A stretch of 64,000 nucleotides of DNA. Source: Marinoscillum sp. 108 (GTDB lineage: Bacteria > Bacteroidota > Bacteroidia > Cytophagales > Cyclobacteriaceae). Location: NCBI RefSeq assembly GCF_902506655.1, contig NZ_LR734808.1, forward strand, positions 1,922,001 to 1,986,000. The letters run 5' to 3'. This document shows, in pieces, positions 35,553 to 45,254 of the stretch; the first letter of the stretch is position 1; every line of letters starts with the position of its first letter. The notes beneath the pieces are model-generated. The model was not told the origin of the DNA, did not search any database, and saw only the letters and a list, made by a program, of their open reading frames with translations. Both the position numbers and the translations under genes were made by a program.

Positions 35553-36451
35553 CAGTCGTGTCCCCCTCCTTTCAATACATGGAAGATATGAAACAACCCG
35601 GGGAATACCGCATCCATGGCCTCCGTAGCTCCGGCCGTGGAGCCGGGTACTGCCAATATCACCTGCCCTTTTCTGATTCCGGCCAGAGACCTGGAGAGCA
35701 TGGCAAAAGGCATTCGCTCCTGACCATACCTCCTCATGGTTTCCTCCACACCATTGAGGCGTGTTTCCAATAGTGGAGCGATGGTATCGGGTGTCTGGTC
35801 TCTGGGACCTGCCCCTGTACCCCCGGTGAATATGAGCAAGGCAGCCTCATTCCTTTCTATTATCCCCCTGATTTGATCTGGCTCATCGGGGATCACGCGG
35901 TAAGTAATGTCCGTCAAACCAAAACCCTTTAGTCTCTCGCAAATGGCTTTTCCCGCCCGATCTTCCTTTTCGCCAGCGGAAATGGAATCTGAGCAAACCA
36001 CCACCTGGGCGGTGATCCCTTTGGTTTGTGGTGGATTGGAGGACTTTCCACCCTTTTTGGATATCAGCTTGATGTGATGGATCTCCACTCCTTTGTCTAC
36101 CGGCTTGAGCATGTCATACATATTCAGCGCCACTATACTAGCCCCATGCATGGCTTCCACCTCCACACCCGTTTTGTAAATGGTCTTAACGGTCATCAGT
36201 ATTTTGATCTCCAATCCGGAAATTTCATACGTTATGCCTGTAAACTCTATGGGCAATGGGTGACAATCGGGCAAGAGATCGGGTGTTTTCTTCACTCCAA
36301 GCAGCCCCGCCGCCCTGGACATTTCAAATACATTCCCTTTGGGGATGGCCCCTTCGTGGATCATCCGAATGGTCTCCTCCGAGCTCACCTTCACGATGGC
36401 CTGCGCCGTGGCGATTCTAAGTGTATTTGATTTATGTGTAATATCTACCAT
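35552..36451 (-). CDS. moaC: MoaC-MoaB fusion (cyclic pyranopterin monophosphate synthase / molybdopterin adenylyltransferase-like)
   Basis: A 299-residue two-domain protein. Residues 1-145 are MoaC (MVDITHKSNTLRIATAQA, LPDCHPLPIEF, VEVEAMHGASIVALNMYD). Residues about 155-299 are MoaB/MogA-like (VVVCSDSISAGEKEDRAG, LLIFTGGTGAGPRDQTPDT, VILAVPGSTAGATEAM). The frame continues upstream to 36535, but the ATG at 36451 gives the normal MoaC N-terminus. It joins the step that makes cPMP with the adenylylation step before MoeA. Fusions of this type are known in Bacteroidota and elsewhere. Confidence 0.93.
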   Translation of the reverse strand: MVDITHKSNTLRIATAQAIVKVSSEETIRMIHEGAIPKGNVFEMSRAAGLLGVKKTPDLLPDCHPLPIEFTGITYEISGLEIKILMTVKTIYKTGVEVEAMHGASIVALNMYDMLKPVDKGVEIHHIKLISKKGGKSSNPPQTKGITAQVVVCSDSISAGEKEDRAGKAICERLKGFGLTDITYRVIPDEPDQIRGIIERNEAALLIFTGGTGAGPRDQTPDTIAPLLETRLNGVEETMRRYGQERMPFAMLSRSLAGIRKGQVILAVPGSTAGATEAMDAVFPGLFHIFHVLKGGGHD

Positions 36452-36476
36452 ATGTATTTTTTGAATCCTACAGGGC

Positions 36477-36926
36477 TTATCCGCCTGTATTCGTCTTCCA
36501 CTGATGCCCCTGATCCTCAAAAATCTCCTTCCCAAACAATGGCACCCGGGCCTTGATCTGCTCTACAAAATATTCGCAGGCCTCCATAGCCGCTTTTCTG
36601 CGGGGAGAGGAAGTAAACACATAAAAGCATAACTCTCCCACCGCAATGAGGCCGGTACTGTGATAAACATGTGCGCAGGTGAGCTCATATTTAGCGAAAG
36701 CTTCATCTCTGATTTCCGTATAAACAGCATTGGCCATGTCATGGTATGCCGTGAACTCAATAGCCGCCACCCGTTGACCGTTTACCTCATCCGCACGAAC
36801 CTGCCCCAGAAAGATCGAATGTGCTCCGATGCTGGTCTTGCTCTGATGATTAGCCACAGAGGTGGCCAGTTTTTCAGGAGGTATGGGCCCTTCTACGAGC
36901 AGTTCTTTTGGAGGCTTATTTGACAT
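36477..36926 (-). CDS. moaE: Molybdopterin synthase catalytic subunit
   Basis: A 149-residue MoaE: SIFLGQVRADEVNGQRVAAIEFTAY near residue 45, HSTGLIAVGELCFYVFTSSPRR, the catalytic lysines in EQIKARVPLFGKEIFEDQGHQW. It transfers sulfur from MoaD thiocarboxylate to cPMP. The ATG at 36926 replaces a longer open frame from 37025 because it gives the family N-terminus. It overlaps the moeB end by 11 bases. Confidence 0.92.
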   Translation of the reverse strand: MSNKPPKELLVEGPIPPEKLATSVANHQSKTSIGAHSIFLGQVRADEVNGQRVAAIEFTAYHDMANAVYTEIRDEAFAKYELTCAHVYHSTGLIAVGELCFYVFTSSPRRKAAMEACEYFVEQIKARVPLFGKEIFEDQGHQWKTNTGG

Positions 36927-37689
36927 GTGTAAATGATTGAAGGTGAGAAACGCAGGTTTTGGCCAAAGCCACTTGTTCTTCCTTTCGGGAAAATGAAAGC
37001 TGCGAGGATGTCCATTGCAACGCATTTAAAATCAACAGCTGGCCTGACAGCACACCTGGAATATCCAGTAACACTTTGATCGCCTCCATAGCCATGATGG
37101 AGCCAATTACTCCGGTGACAGGACCCAAAACACCCGTTTCAGCACAGCCAAACCCGGGACGATCCTGCTGCGGGAAAAGACACCTGTAAGTGGGGCCTTC
37201 CTGGTAATTGAATACAGAGACCTGACCCTCATGCCTGAATACCGACCCAGAAACGAATGGTCGGCCCGTGATGACCGCTGCATCATTGATGAGGTACCGG
37301 GCATCAAAATTATCCGTACCGTCAATGATCAAATCAAAATCCGGAAACAACTTCAAAGCCAGCTCCAAATTGAGAAACTCTGTATAAGCGCTGATTTTCA
37401 CCATCGGATTGAGCTTTGCCAGCTGAGCACCGGCCACAGTGCTCTTGTCGCTGCCCACATCTTCTGATGTATATAAGGTTTGTCGGTGGAGGTTACTCAG
37501 GGAAACCTGATCTCCATCCACGATGCCTATGTGTCCGACACCAGCGCCTACAAGGTATTGCAAAACGGGGCAGCCAAGCCCTCCGGCACCAATCACCAGC
37601 ACCTTCGATCGGGTGAGACGCTCCTGTCCCTCCTCGCCTACTTCGGTGAGTGTAAAGTGTCGCTGGTATCGTTCGTAATGTTCGTTCAT
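36916..37689 (-). CDS. moeB: MoaD-activating adenylyltransferase (MoeB/ThiF family)
   Basis: A 257-residue E1-like enzyme: nucleotide loop VIGAGGLGCPVLQYLVGAG, SNLHRQTLY arginine motif, LIIDGTDNFDARYLIND and the catalytic cysteine candidate in GCAETGVLGPVTG. The CxxC zinc pairs of E. coli MoeB are not kept (TYRCLF has one cysteine and the C-terminus lacks a pair), and no rhodanese domain is present. Its neighbours moaD and moaE support MoaD rather than ThiS as partner. Confidence 0.88.
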   Translation of the reverse strand: MNEHYERYQRHFTLTEVGEEGQERLTRSKVLVIGAGGLGCPVLQYLVGAGVGHIGIVDGDQVSLSNLHRQTLYTSEDVGSDKSTVAGAQLAKLNPMVKISAYTEFLNLELALKLFPDFDLIIDGTDNFDARYLINDAAVITGRPFVSGSVFRHEGQVSVFNYQEGPTYRCLFPQQDRPGFGCAETGVLGPVTGVIGSIMAMEAIKVLLDIPGVLSGQLLILNALQWTSSQLSFSRKEEQVALAKTCVSHLQSFTHVK

Positions 37690-37922
37690 CCGCCAGAAAA
37701 TGGTGGTAAAATGGCTATTTCATCTCCCTTGCGCAGAACCGATACCCTCTCCGCGAGCTTCTGATTCACAGAAACCTGGCATGGGACCAGTTTCATCGCC
37801 GGGTATTTTTCATTCAGTTCCTCCAGTAAATCACCAACCGTCTCCGCCGGGGATTCCAGCCATTCATCAGGCTTGCCCGTGATTTCCGAAAGAATGCCAA
37901 AATATTTGAGGTTCATCTCCAT
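37686..37922 (-). CDS. moaD: Molybdopterin synthase sulfur carrier subunit
   Basis: A 78-residue ubiquitin-like carrier ending in PPFSGG, the Gly-Gly that is adenylylated by MoeB and thiocarboxylated. KYFGILSEITGK and VGDLLEELNEKYP are typical. I start it at the ATG at 37922, which overlaps the upstream TGA by one base. In-frame ATGs at 37946, 37931 and 37916 are alternatives. Confidence 0.88.
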   Translation of the reverse strand: MEMNLKYFGILSEITGKPDEWLESPAETVGDLLEELNEKYPAMKLVPCQVSVNQKLAERVSVLRKGDEIAILPPFSGG

Positions 37923-38647
37923 CACATCCATATTAATTTCAAGCACGCCAGTGCCAGCACAAACGAAAGCGCCTGTCGCAGACGCACTTCATTAAACCTA
38001 AAGCTACCGAGGTAACTTCCCAAAAATCCACCGCAAATTGTCACAACAATCAACGGTAAAATCTGTGCAGAGATCTGCAGCCCATTGCTGTAATCACCTG
38101 CCAGTCCGGCCAGTGAATTGATCCAAATGAAAAGAGCCGAAATGGCCGCTGTTTGTTTCACGTCGGCCCAGCCGAGGAGCAGGATCACCGGACTCAGCAA
38201 AATACCGCCCCCTATACCTATGATACCCGAGAAGAAACCAATGCAGAGACCCACCAACATGGCCAACACCCTGGATGGGCTTTGAGCCTCTTTTTGCATC
38301 TTACCAAAAACCCCCAGCATTCTGAGCACTGCGAATATCAGGAGCACCCCCAGAACTTTCCTGTAGATATATGGATCCAGATCGATCATGCCGCCTATAA
38401 AAGCTGCCGGAATGGAAGTAATCACAAACCAGCCAAATAGTCCCGGTTTGAAGTAGCCATTCCGATAAAAGTGGATGAATGACACACCCGCCACGAAGAG
38501 GTTGAGCACCAAAGCCGTGGGCTTCATCACTTCCGGTGAAAAACCATACAAGGCCATGATGGCCAGGTACCCACTGGCACCTCCGTGCCCTACGGATGCA
38601 TAAAGGGCAGACACCAATAGCAATATGAATAACAGGCCATAGTCCAC
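37922..38647 (-). CDS. TauE/SafE-family membrane transporter
   Basis: A 241-residue protein with about seven or eight membrane segments and the family motifs VGHGGASGYLAIMALYGF and GIIGIGGGILLSPVILLLGWADVKQTAA. TauE/SafE proteins export sulfite or other small anions. The start is a GTG at 38647. It is the first gene of the moa operon and shares a promoter region with the FNR-type regulator; palindrome 4 sits about 50 bases upstream. Its cargo in this setting (sulfite, nitrite or molybdate) is open. Confidence 0.82.
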   Translation of the reverse strand: MDYGLLFILLLVSALYASVGHGGASGYLAIMALYGFSPEVMKPTALVLNLFVAGVSFIHFYRNGYFKPGLFGWFVITSIPAAFIGGMIDLDPYIYRKVLGVLLIFAVLRMLGVFGKMQKEAQSPSRVLAMLVGLCIGFFSGIIGIGGGILLSPVILLLGWADVKQTAAISALFIWINSLAGLAGDYSNGLQISAQILPLIVVTICGGFLGSYLGSFRFNEVRLRQALSFVLALACLKLIWM

Positions 38648-38697
38648 ACTGCAATTATACGTAATATGAGAGAATAATGTAGATCATCTCAATATTT

Positions 38698-38715
38698 CTA
38701 CGTATTTTTACGTAA
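38698..38715. promoter_or_regulatory. Palindromic operator CTACGTA-N4-TACGTAA (site 4)
   Basis: Arms CTACGTA and TACGTAA flank TTTT. At -41.5 on the minus strand it would set the moa-operon start near 38665, with TATTCT at 38676-38671 as -10. For the regulator gene it lies 29 bases before the ATG, suiting autoregulation. A further single TACGTA is at 38658-38663. Confidence 0.6.
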
Positions 38716-38744
38716 TACTACTTACACACTAAAGACTCCTCGTT

Positions 38745-39443
38745 ATGGATTGCTTAAGCTGTACCAACGCACAATGCATCATCAAAAAGAACGCTCACTT
38801 CGACAAGATGCACGGCTACATGGAGAAAAAATCGACCCTGGTATGCAAGAAAGGGCAGAATTTTATCATTGAAGGGGCTCCAGTACACGGACTCTACTTC
38901 ATCCGGGAAGGTAAGGTAAAAGTGGCTAAAACCGGATTGAATGGAAAAGAGCAGATTGTACGGTTTACCCGGAACGGAGAAACCATTGGTCATCGGGGGT
39001 TTGGAGCCGGACAATTTTATCAGATAAGTGCCGTAGCTCTTCAAAAAACAACTTTGTGCAACTTCTCGACAGAAACCATGAAGGGCATGCTCATGGAAGT
39101 CCCCACCCTCACCTATGACCTGATGACCTTCTATGCCGAGGAGCTCAACCGCAGTGAAGCCAAGGTGAAAAAGTTTGCCCAGATGACTGTAAGGGAGAAG
39201 GTAATTGATGCTCTCCTGTACGTAGAACGCAAGTTTGGGCGCACAAAAGGCATCATCAACGTGCAACTGTCACGAAAGGAAATCTCTGACTTTGCAGGGA
39301 CCACCGAAGAGCAGGTCATCAGGACACTCTCTGGCCTACGCAAAGACGGGTTGATCGAAACTCCGGGCAAAGGAATTTGCATAAAAGACGTAGAACTACT
39401 TAGAAAAGAAATCTCGGAGCATAATTATTTTATCGACAGCTAA
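38745..39443 (+). CDS. FNR-type Crp-family transcription regulator with Fe-S cysteines
   Basis: A 232-residue Crp/Fnr protein. N-terminal Cys3, Cys6 and Cys11 (CLSCTNAQC) line up with the FNR cluster motif (CxxCx5C there, CxxCx4C here). Cys105 in TTLCNFSTETM lies 94 residues on, as FNR Cys122 lies 93 after Cys29, so a [4Fe-4S] sensor is likely. The C-terminal HTH is SRKEISDFAGTTEEQVIRTL; Glu189 and Arg193 match the FNR DNA-contact residues, but the serine between them is Ile192, so a changed half-site is expected. It is divergent from the moa operon and is the best candidate to bind the TACGTA palindromes. Confidence 0.86.
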   Translation: MDCLSCTNAQCIIKKNAHFDKMHGYMEKKSTLVCKKGQNFIIEGAPVHGLYFIREGKVKVAKTGLNGKEQIVRFTRNGETIGHRGFGAGQFYQISAVALQKTTLCNFSTETMKGMLMEVPTLTYDLMTFYAEELNRSEAKVKKFAQMTVREKVIDALLYVERKFGRTKGIINVQLSRKEISDFAGTTEEQVIRTLSGLRKDGLIETPGKGICIKDVELLRKEISEHNYFIDS

Positions 39444-39473
39444 TGACCACATATTCTGTCACTTAAAGAGCAT

Positions 39474-39498
39474 AACCTGCCAAATGGCAGGTTTTTTT
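39474..39498 (+). terminator. Rho-independent terminator of the FNR-type regulator gene
   Basis: An 8-bp perfect stem AACCTGCC (39474-39481) and GGCAGGTT (39486-39493) with loop AAAT, followed by a T-run to 39498, 30 bases after the stop. Confidence 0.9.
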
Positions 39499-39572
39499 AT
39501 GGGATAAAAGAATGATTTAACCTGCCTGCTCAACACCAATTATTATTTCACCAGGGTCTAGGTTTGCAATAA

Positions 39573-39590
39573 ATACGTAATAATACTTAG
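39573..39590. promoter_or_regulatory. Palindromic operator ATACGTA-N4-TACTTAG (site 5)
   Basis: Arms ATACGTA and TACTTAG flank ATAA. The right arm carries the same TACTTA variant as site 6. It lies 40 bases before the porin ATG, and another single TACGTA is at 39597-39602. It should control the porin-nrt operon. Confidence 0.55.
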
Positions 39591-39630
39591 TTAAAATACG
39601 TAGCAATTAAAAGCCAAACAAATCGAGACC

Positions 39631-40896
39631 ATGAAAAAAACCATCTACCTAATCGCGCTAATTGTTGCCCTTACATGCGTAGAGGCCACAGCGCAAATGA
39701 CCATCTCAGCGGAGGTTCGTCCACGTACTGAATTCAGAAATGGATTTAAGACCCTCACCGAAGACTCAAAAGACGCTTCCTTTTTCACCGAGCAGCGCTC
39801 ACGCCTCTATCTCGACTATGCGGATTCAGCTTTCAAGTTCAGAGTTTCCTTTCAGGACATCCGCATTTGGGGAGAAACCACTCAGATTTTCAAAGAAGAA
39901 TATGGCAAAACCTTTCTCAGTGAAGCCTGGGGACAATACTATTTCACCCCAAGCCTTTCTGTCAAAGTAGGCCGCCAGATCATCTCCTACGACAACCAAA
40001 GGTTTCTGGGAGGACTGGAATGGGCTCAGCAGGGCCGAAGACACGATGCACTCCTGCTCATGTATGAGCAAAACAAGACTAAGCTATACTTCGGGCTGGC
40101 CTACAATCAGGATGATGACGTGCCGGAGCAGGCCTTTCTTCAGGCCCCAGGCGCAGGATACTATAGTGTAGGGGGCAGTTACAAGACCTTTCAATACGGC
40201 TACTTCAATAAAGGATTTGAAAATGGGTCGCTCTCACTACTGGCCTTCAATGCCGGCTATCAAAACCCGGACACCACGGTATCCTTCAAGCAAACCTGGG
40301 GCGTGGTAGCCTCTAAAAAGCTCGCTGGTATCAGCCTGGCAGGAGATTTCTACTATCAGACCGGCGAACTGGGTAAAAATAAAGTGAACGCCTTGCTGGC
40401 TGGCATCAACGCCACCTTTACTACCCCGATCACTCCCCTGACCTTCGGTGTGGAGTATATCTCAGGCAAAGACGATGACGACACGTCTTCAGACATTACC
40501 GCTTTCAGCCCCGACTTTGGAACTAACCACGCGCACAATGGCTACATGGACTACTTCTTTGTGGGGCCAGCCAATGGCTCTGTGGGAGTCACTGACCTGT
40601 ATCTGAAGACCAGCTTCAATGTGGCGGGTGGGGCACTCAAAACCAACATCCATCAATTCATGACCGGGTCTACCCAGCTGGATACCGAAGGTCAGGAACT
40701 CTCTAAAACCATGGGCACCGAGGTGGATCTGGTGTTCATCAAAAAACTCAAAGGCGGAGTGGTCTGGAATCTCGGATACTCTCAAATGTTTGCATCCGAC
40801 ACCATGGAAGCACTCAGAGGTGGTGACAAAAGCGCACTGCAATGCTGGGCCTGGACCATGATCACTTTTAAGCCTACATTCTTCACATCTAAATAA
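39631..40896 (+). CDS. Outer-membrane beta-barrel porin, alginate-export-like
   Basis: A 421-residue protein with a signal peptide ([22 protein letters not shown]) and a strand-rich body: [51 protein letters not shown] and [11 protein letters not shown] at the end. The opening resembles Alginate_exp-type barrels. As the first gene before the nitrate ABC transporter, 8 bases upstream of nrtA, it probably lets nitrate cross the outer membrane. Specificity is inferred from position only. Confidence 0.72.
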   Translation: MKKTIYLIALIVALTCVEATAQMTISAEVRPRTEFRNGFKTLTEDSKDASFFTEQRSRLYLDYADSAFKFRVSFQDIRIWGETTQIFKEEYGKTFLSEAWGQYYFTPSLSVKVGRQIISYDNQRFLGGLEWAQQGRRHDALLLMYEQNKTKLYFGLAYNQDDDVPEQAFLQAPGAGYYSVGGSYKTFQYGYFNKGFENGSLSLLAFNAGYQNPDTTVSFKQTWGVVASKKLAGISLAGDFYYQTGELGKNKVNALLAGINATFTTPITPLTFGVEYISGKDDDDTSSDITAFSPDFGTNHAHNGYMDYFFVGPANGSVGVTDLYLKTSFNVAGGALKTNIHQFMTGSTQLDTEGQELSKTMGTEVDLVFIKKLKGGVVWNLGYSQMFASDTMEALRGGDKSALQCWAWTMITFKPTFFTSK

Positions 40897-40904
40897 TCAG
40901 ACTT

Positions 40905-42293
40905 ATGAAAAAATTAACCAATCATATACTCCTACTCCTGGCAGCCGCTATCATGGTATCCTGCTCGGGTAGCGACGCGAAAAATCAAAGTACTGATGTA
41001 GTTTCAGCAACAGAATCAGGAGCTTCTGCTTTGCTCATCGAGAAGCCACAGCTCACCTTCGGTTTTATTAAACTGACGGACATGGCTCCTCTGGCCATCG
41101 CCAAGGAATTGGGCTATTTCGAAGATGAAGGCTTGTTCGTCACCATCGAGGCACAATCCAACTGGAAGAACGTGCTGGACCGGGTCATAGACGGTCAGCT
41201 GGATGGCTCTCATATGCTGGCAGGTCAGCCCATAGCTGCTGGTGCCGGGTTTGGCCGCCAGGCTGAGCTGGTCACCCCATTTTCCATGGACCTCAACGGC
41301 AACGGGATCACCGTTTCCAATGAAGTGTGGTCGAAAATGAAGCCCAATGTACCATTGGATGAATCCGGAAAGCCGATCCATCCCATCAAAGCTGATGCGC
41401 TGGCCCCGGTGGTGAAAGAATACAAAACAGCAGGTCGCCCTTTCAAAATGGGCATGGTGTTCCCGGTATCTACGCACAACTATGAGATCAGATACTGGCT
41501 GGCTGCCGCGGGCATCCACCCAGGACTGTACACTGCGGACAACATCCAGGGGCAGGTAGACGCAGATGTGTTGCTATCGGTAACACCACCCCCACAAATG
41601 CCCGCTACACTGGAGGCTGGTACCATCTACGGATACTGTGTAGGTGAACCCTGGAACCAGCAGGCTGTATTCAAGGGCATTGGGGTACCCGTGGTGACCA
41701 ACTACGACATCTGGAAAAACAATCCCGAGAAAGTATTTGTGATGACCAAAAAGTTTGTGGAGGAGAATCCAAACACGGCGATAGCCGTCACCAAAGCCCT
41801 CATCAGGGCAGCCAAATGGCTCGACACACCCGGCAACAGGCCTCAGGCCGTTGGCATCCTTTCCATGCCCGCCTATGTGGGTGCAGACTCAGTGGTGATC
41901 GCCAACTCCATGACGGGCACCTTTGAGTATGAAAAAGGTGACAAACGCAGCATGCCGGATTTCAACGTATTCTACCGGTACAACGCCACGTATCCGTTCT
42001 ACTCAGACGGCATCTGGTTCCTCACTCAAATGCGAAGATGGGGGCAGATACCGGAAAGCAAGCCCGCAGACTGGTACCACAGCACCATCAAGGACATTTA
42101 CCGCCCGGATATTTGGTCGAAAGCCGCCAAGATACTCGCCGAAGAGGGCAAGATTCCAGCAACGGACATTCCTGAGACAGACGGGTACAAGCCCGCCACC
42201 AGTGATTTCATCGATGGCACTACTTACAACGGCAAAGACCCGATTGGCTACATCAATAGCTTCGGCATTGGCAACAAAGACCAAAGCCTGTAA
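40905..42293 (+). CDS. nrtA: Nitrate ABC transporter, substrate-binding lipoprotein
   Basis: A 462-residue NrtA/CmpA-type binding protein with lipoprotein signal ending at [11 protein letters not shown]. The core reads [42 protein letters not shown] and [21 protein letters not shown], as in the nitrate/bicarbonate binders. It captures nitrate or nitrite in the periplasm for the permease at 42416. Nitrate rather than bicarbonate is inferred from the neighbouring nitrate reductase. Confidence 0.9.
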   Translation: MKKLTNHILLLLAAAIMVSCSGSDAKNQSTDVVSATESGASALLIEKPQLTFGFIKLTDMAPLAIAKELGYFEDEGLFVTIEAQSNWKNVLDRVIDGQLDGSHMLAGQPIAAGAGFGRQAELVTPFSMDLNGNGITVSNEVWSKMKPNVPLDESGKPIHPIKADALAPVVKEYKTAGRPFKMGMVFPVSTHNYEIRYWLAAAGIHPGLYTADNIQGQVDADVLLSVTPPPQMPATLEAGTIYGYCVGEPWNQQAVFKGIGVPVVTNYDIWKNNPEKVFVMTKKFVEENPNTAIAVTKALIRAAKWLDTPGNRPQAVGILSMPAYVGADSVVIANSMTGTFEYEKGDKRSMPDFNVFYRYNATYPFYSDGIWFLTQMRRWGQIPESKPADWYHSTIKDIYRPDIWSKAAKILAEEGKIPATDIPETDGYKPATSDFIDGTTYNGKDPIGYINSFGIGNKDQSL

Positions 42294-42353
42294 CCAAACA
42301 CTCACCACTCCTCTGAGTGGACTCAAAGTATAAAAACATAGACGTTGGTGTCT

Positions 42354-42379
42354 TGAGGGCTCGGCTCGTCCGGCCCTCA
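42354..42379 (+). other. Strong hairpin between nrtA and nrtB
   Basis: Arms TGAGGGC (42354-42360) and GCCCTCA (42373-42379) enclose a second stem CGG (42362-42364) with CCG (42370-42372) and loop CTCGT; one T is bulged. No T-run follows. It may protect the 3' end of nrtA mRNA or weaken read-through into nrtB. Confidence 0.5.
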
Positions 42380-42415
42380 CCACCAGCGCTCATTTTTCAC
42401 TCATACACCAACGCA

Positions 42416-43513
42416 ATGAAAAATAAATCAATCAAAACCGTCCGATTCCTAGGACTCGGATTTCTGGAGCCGCTCATTCGCCTCTTCAGTGGTGAAGAGC
42501 CCGCTAGAAATGGAAAGCTCTTTGCCAAAAAAGCCTTGCTGCCCCTGTTTTCGATCATCCTTTTCATCGGCCTCTGGCACATAGGTGCCACGGCACTCTA
42601 CAACAGTGAGGCGGCAGTCCGCATAGAAAAAGCCCGCGAAGAGCAAGGTGAAGCTGCAGCGACGGCCATGAAGGAATGCATAACCTCAGGAGATGTGTCC
42701 TGCCAGCCCAACACCCTCCCTTCACCCACCAAGGTCTATCAGGCCTACCTGGCGCTTTGGCAGGATCATTTGGCCATTGCCCAGAAAAAATCAGACTTCA
42801 AAACCCGTGTGTCTGCCACCAATGCCCAGCGGGAAGCACAGGGCCTCGCACCCATCACCTACACCGGACGACCTTCCTTTCTGGATCAGGTGGGTACCAG
42901 CCTGAAAACGGTGGCTGCCGGATGCCTGCTGGCCATGCTGGTGGCCGTGCCCATCGGTATCATCATGGGCCTGAGCAACTCCCTGCGGACTTCATTCAAC
43001 TGGCTGATCCAGATTTTCAAGCCCGTGTCTCCGGTCGTGTGGCTGCTGTTGGTTTTTATGATTGTAAAAACGGTCATTACAGACCCCAGCATGGATAAGT
43101 CCTTTATCATCTCTTTTATCAGCGTGGGCCTCTGCGCCATGTGGGCCACCCTGGTCAATACCAGTATGGGGGTGGCCACTGTAGACAAGGACTATATCAA
43201 CGTAGCCCGGGTACTCAAGCTCAACATCGCTCAAAACATCTTCAAAATCATCCTGCCTGCCTCGCTTCCTTTGATTTTCACGGGGTTGCGCATCACTGTA
43301 TCAGTGGCCTGGATGGTCCTCATCGCCATAGAGCTGCTGGCACAGAGTCCGGGGCTCGGGTCTTTCGTCTGGGAGGAGTTTCAGAATGGCGCCAATGACT
43401 CCAACGCCAAAATCATCGTGGCTATGTTCATCATTGGGCTGATCGGTTTTCTGCTTGACAGGATCATGCTCAGCGTACAAAATCTTATGAGTTTCAACAA
43501 AGGCATCGCATAA
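42416..43513 (+). CDS. nrtB: Nitrate ABC transporter, permease
   Basis: A 365-residue binding-protein-dependent permease. The first TM is near residue 40. A hydrophilic insert of about 100 residues (including [19 protein letters not shown]) precedes the main TM bundle, and the EAA loop is in [31 protein letters not shown]. The frame is open from a GTG at 42317, but the ATG at 42416 gives a sensible N-terminus and leaves the hairpin region untranslated. The large insert is longer than in cyanobacterial NrtB and should face the periplasm. Confidence 0.88.
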   Translation: MKNKSIKTVRFLGLGFLEPLIRLFSGEEPARNGKLFAKKALLPLFSIILFIGLWHIGATALYNSEAAVRIEKAREEQGEAAATAMKECITSGDVSCQPNTLPSPTKVYQAYLALWQDHLAIAQKKSDFKTRVSATNAQREAQGLAPITYTGRPSFLDQVGTSLKTVAAGCLLAMLVAVPIGIIMGLSNSLRTSFNWLIQIFKPVSPVVWLLLVFMIVKTVITDPSMDKSFIISFISVGLCAMWATLVNTSMGVATVDKDYINVARVLKLNIAQNIFKIILPASLPLIFTGLRITVSVAWMVLIAIELLAQSPGLGSFVWEEFQNGANDSNAKIIVAMFIIGLIGFLLDRIMLSVQNLMSFNKGIA

Positions 43514-43515
43514 TC

Positions 43516-44400
43516 ATGGCACTACTGGAATTAAAAAATGTATCTAAATCATTTGGCAGCGGGCCTTCACAGATAGATGTCCTCTCAGACATCAACCTTT
43601 CGGTTCATGAGGGCGAGTTTGTGGCCATTGTGGGGTTTTCAGGAAGTGGAAAAACCACCCTGATCAACCTGATCAACGGACTGCTTTTTCCCGACAAGGG
43701 GGAAGTGCTCCTTCACGACCAGCGCATCACCGGACCGGGGCCCGACCGGGGCGTGATTTTTCAAAACTACTCCCTCCTGCCCTGGCTATCGGTCTATAGC
43801 AATGTGAAACTGGCTGTGGATGAGGTATTCACCCACCTCTCCAAAAAGGAAAGGGCTGCCCATACCGACCAATACATCGATATGGTGAACCTCACTCCGG
43901 CACGGGACAAAAAGCCCTCTGAGCTCTCGGGCGGCATGCGCCAGCGGGTATCCGTGGCCCGGGCACTGGCCATGAACCCGGAGATTCTGCTGATGGATGA
44001 ACCACTCAGCGCACTGGACGCACTGACGCGTGGCTCCCTTCAGGAAGAGATCATCAAAATATGGAGCCAGGACAAAAAAACCGCCATCCTCATCACCAAT
44101 GATGTGGACGAAGGGATACTCATGGCAGACCGGATCATCCCGCTCACTCCCGGACCAAAGGCAACGCTGGGGCCTGAGTTTAATGTGCCTTTTGACAGGC
44201 CGCGAGACGTCACAGAGATCAACAAGGATCCCGAATACAAAAAACTAAGAAACGAGATCCTGGAATACCTCATCGAAGTTGGCGCCACCAGAAGGCAGGT
44301 AAGCGATCAGAAATACATCCTGCCCGACCTGCAGCCTACCATGCCCGGAAGGATCATCTTCAAGAAGAAAAAGAAAAAAGAAACCGTCAAATATTTCTAA
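43516..44400 (+). CDS. nrtC: Nitrate ABC transporter, ATPase 1
   Basis: A 294-residue ABC ATPase: Walker [10 protein letters not shown], signature [15 protein letters not shown], Walker [16 protein letters not shown]. Unlike cyanobacterial NrtC it has no fused binding-protein domain; the C-terminus is instead a short basic tail ([13 protein letters not shown]). It pairs with the second ATPase at 44412 as a heterodimer. The nrtC name follows gene order only. Confidence 0.84.
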   Translation: MALLELKNVSKSFGSGPSQIDVLSDINLSVHEGEFVAIVGFSGSGKTTLINLINGLLFPDKGEVLLHDQRITGPGPDRGVIFQNYSLLPWLSVYSNVKLAVDEVFTHLSKKERAAHTDQYIDMVNLTPARDKKPSELSGGMRQRVSVARALAMNPEILLMDEPLSALDALTRGSLQEEIIKIWSQDKKTAILITNDVDEGILMADRIIPLTPGPKATLGPEFNVPFDRPRDVTEINKDPEYKKLRNEILEYLIEVGATRRQVSDQKYILPDLQPTMPGRIIFKKKKKKETVKYF

Positions 44401-44411
44401 AACACACAGCC

Positions 44412-45230
44412 ATGCAAGCACAACTTAAAGACATCATCGAACTGGTTCCGGAGACCGCCGAAAAGCCCAATATGCTGGTCTGTGAAGACCTTCGGAAAGT
44501 ATATCCCACACCCAAGGGCGACTATGTGGTGCTGGACGACCTTCAGCTCTCCATCAGGCAAGAGGAGTTTGTCTCCATCATTGGGCACTCCGGCTGTGGT
44601 AAGTCCACGCTGCTCACCATGATCGCCGGGCTCAACGACATCAGCGGTGGCAAAATCTATGTAGACCATGATCAGGTGCGTGATGCCGGGCCAGACCGGG
44701 CCGTAGTGTTCCAGTCGCCCAGCCTACTGCCCTGGCTCACGGCCATGCAAAACGTCATGATCGGGGTGAAACAGGTCTTTCCCGGAGCCTCCAGAGCCGA
44801 AAAGGAGGAAATCTGCAAATACTACCTGGACAAGGTGGGCCTGGGCAATGACTTCCACAAACGTGCTACCGACCTTTCTCAGGGCATGCAGCAGCGGGTG
44901 GGCATCGCGCGCGCCTTTGCGTTGAAGCCTAAAGTCCTCCTCCTCGACGAGCCCTTTGGGATGCTGGACTCCCTCACCCGCGGAGAGCTGCAGGATGTAT
45001 TGCTGGAAATCTGGCAAAAAGAAAAGATCACGGCCGTGGCCATCACCCACGATGTGGACGAGTCCATCTTCCTGGCGGATCGGGTGATCATGATGACCAG
45101 TGGGCCCTATGCCAAAATAGGAGATGAACTCACCATCCCCTTTGAGCGACCCAGAAACCGCAAGGCCGTACTCGAGCACCCGGAGTACTACGACTACCGG
45201 GCGTATTTACTGAATTTTTTGAATCATTAA
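44412..45230 (+). CDS. nrtD: Nitrate ABC transporter, ATPase 2
   Basis: A 272-residue ABC ATPase: Walker A GHSGCGKST, VVFQSPSLLPWLTAMQNVMIGV, signature LSQGMQQRVGIARAF, Walker B VLLLDEPFGMLDSLT. It fits NrtD and is the second ATPase of the importer. The signature is LSQGM in place of LSGGM, as in other NrtD-like proteins. It is 11 bases after the first ATPase. Confidence 0.86.
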   Translation: MQAQLKDIIELVPETAEKPNMLVCEDLRKVYPTPKGDYVVLDDLQLSIRQEEFVSIIGHSGCGKSTLLTMIAGLNDISGGKIYVDHDQVRDAGPDRAVVFQSPSLLPWLTAMQNVMIGVKQVFPGASRAEKEEICKYYLDKVGLGNDFHKRATDLSQGMQQRVGIARAFALKPKVLLLDEPFGMLDSLTRGELQDVLLEIWQKEKITAVAITHDVDESIFLADRVIMMTSGPYAKIGDELTIPFERPRNRKAVLEHPEYYDYRAYLLNFLNH

Positions 45231-45254
45231 ATCCACTACTTAAACCATCCAACC

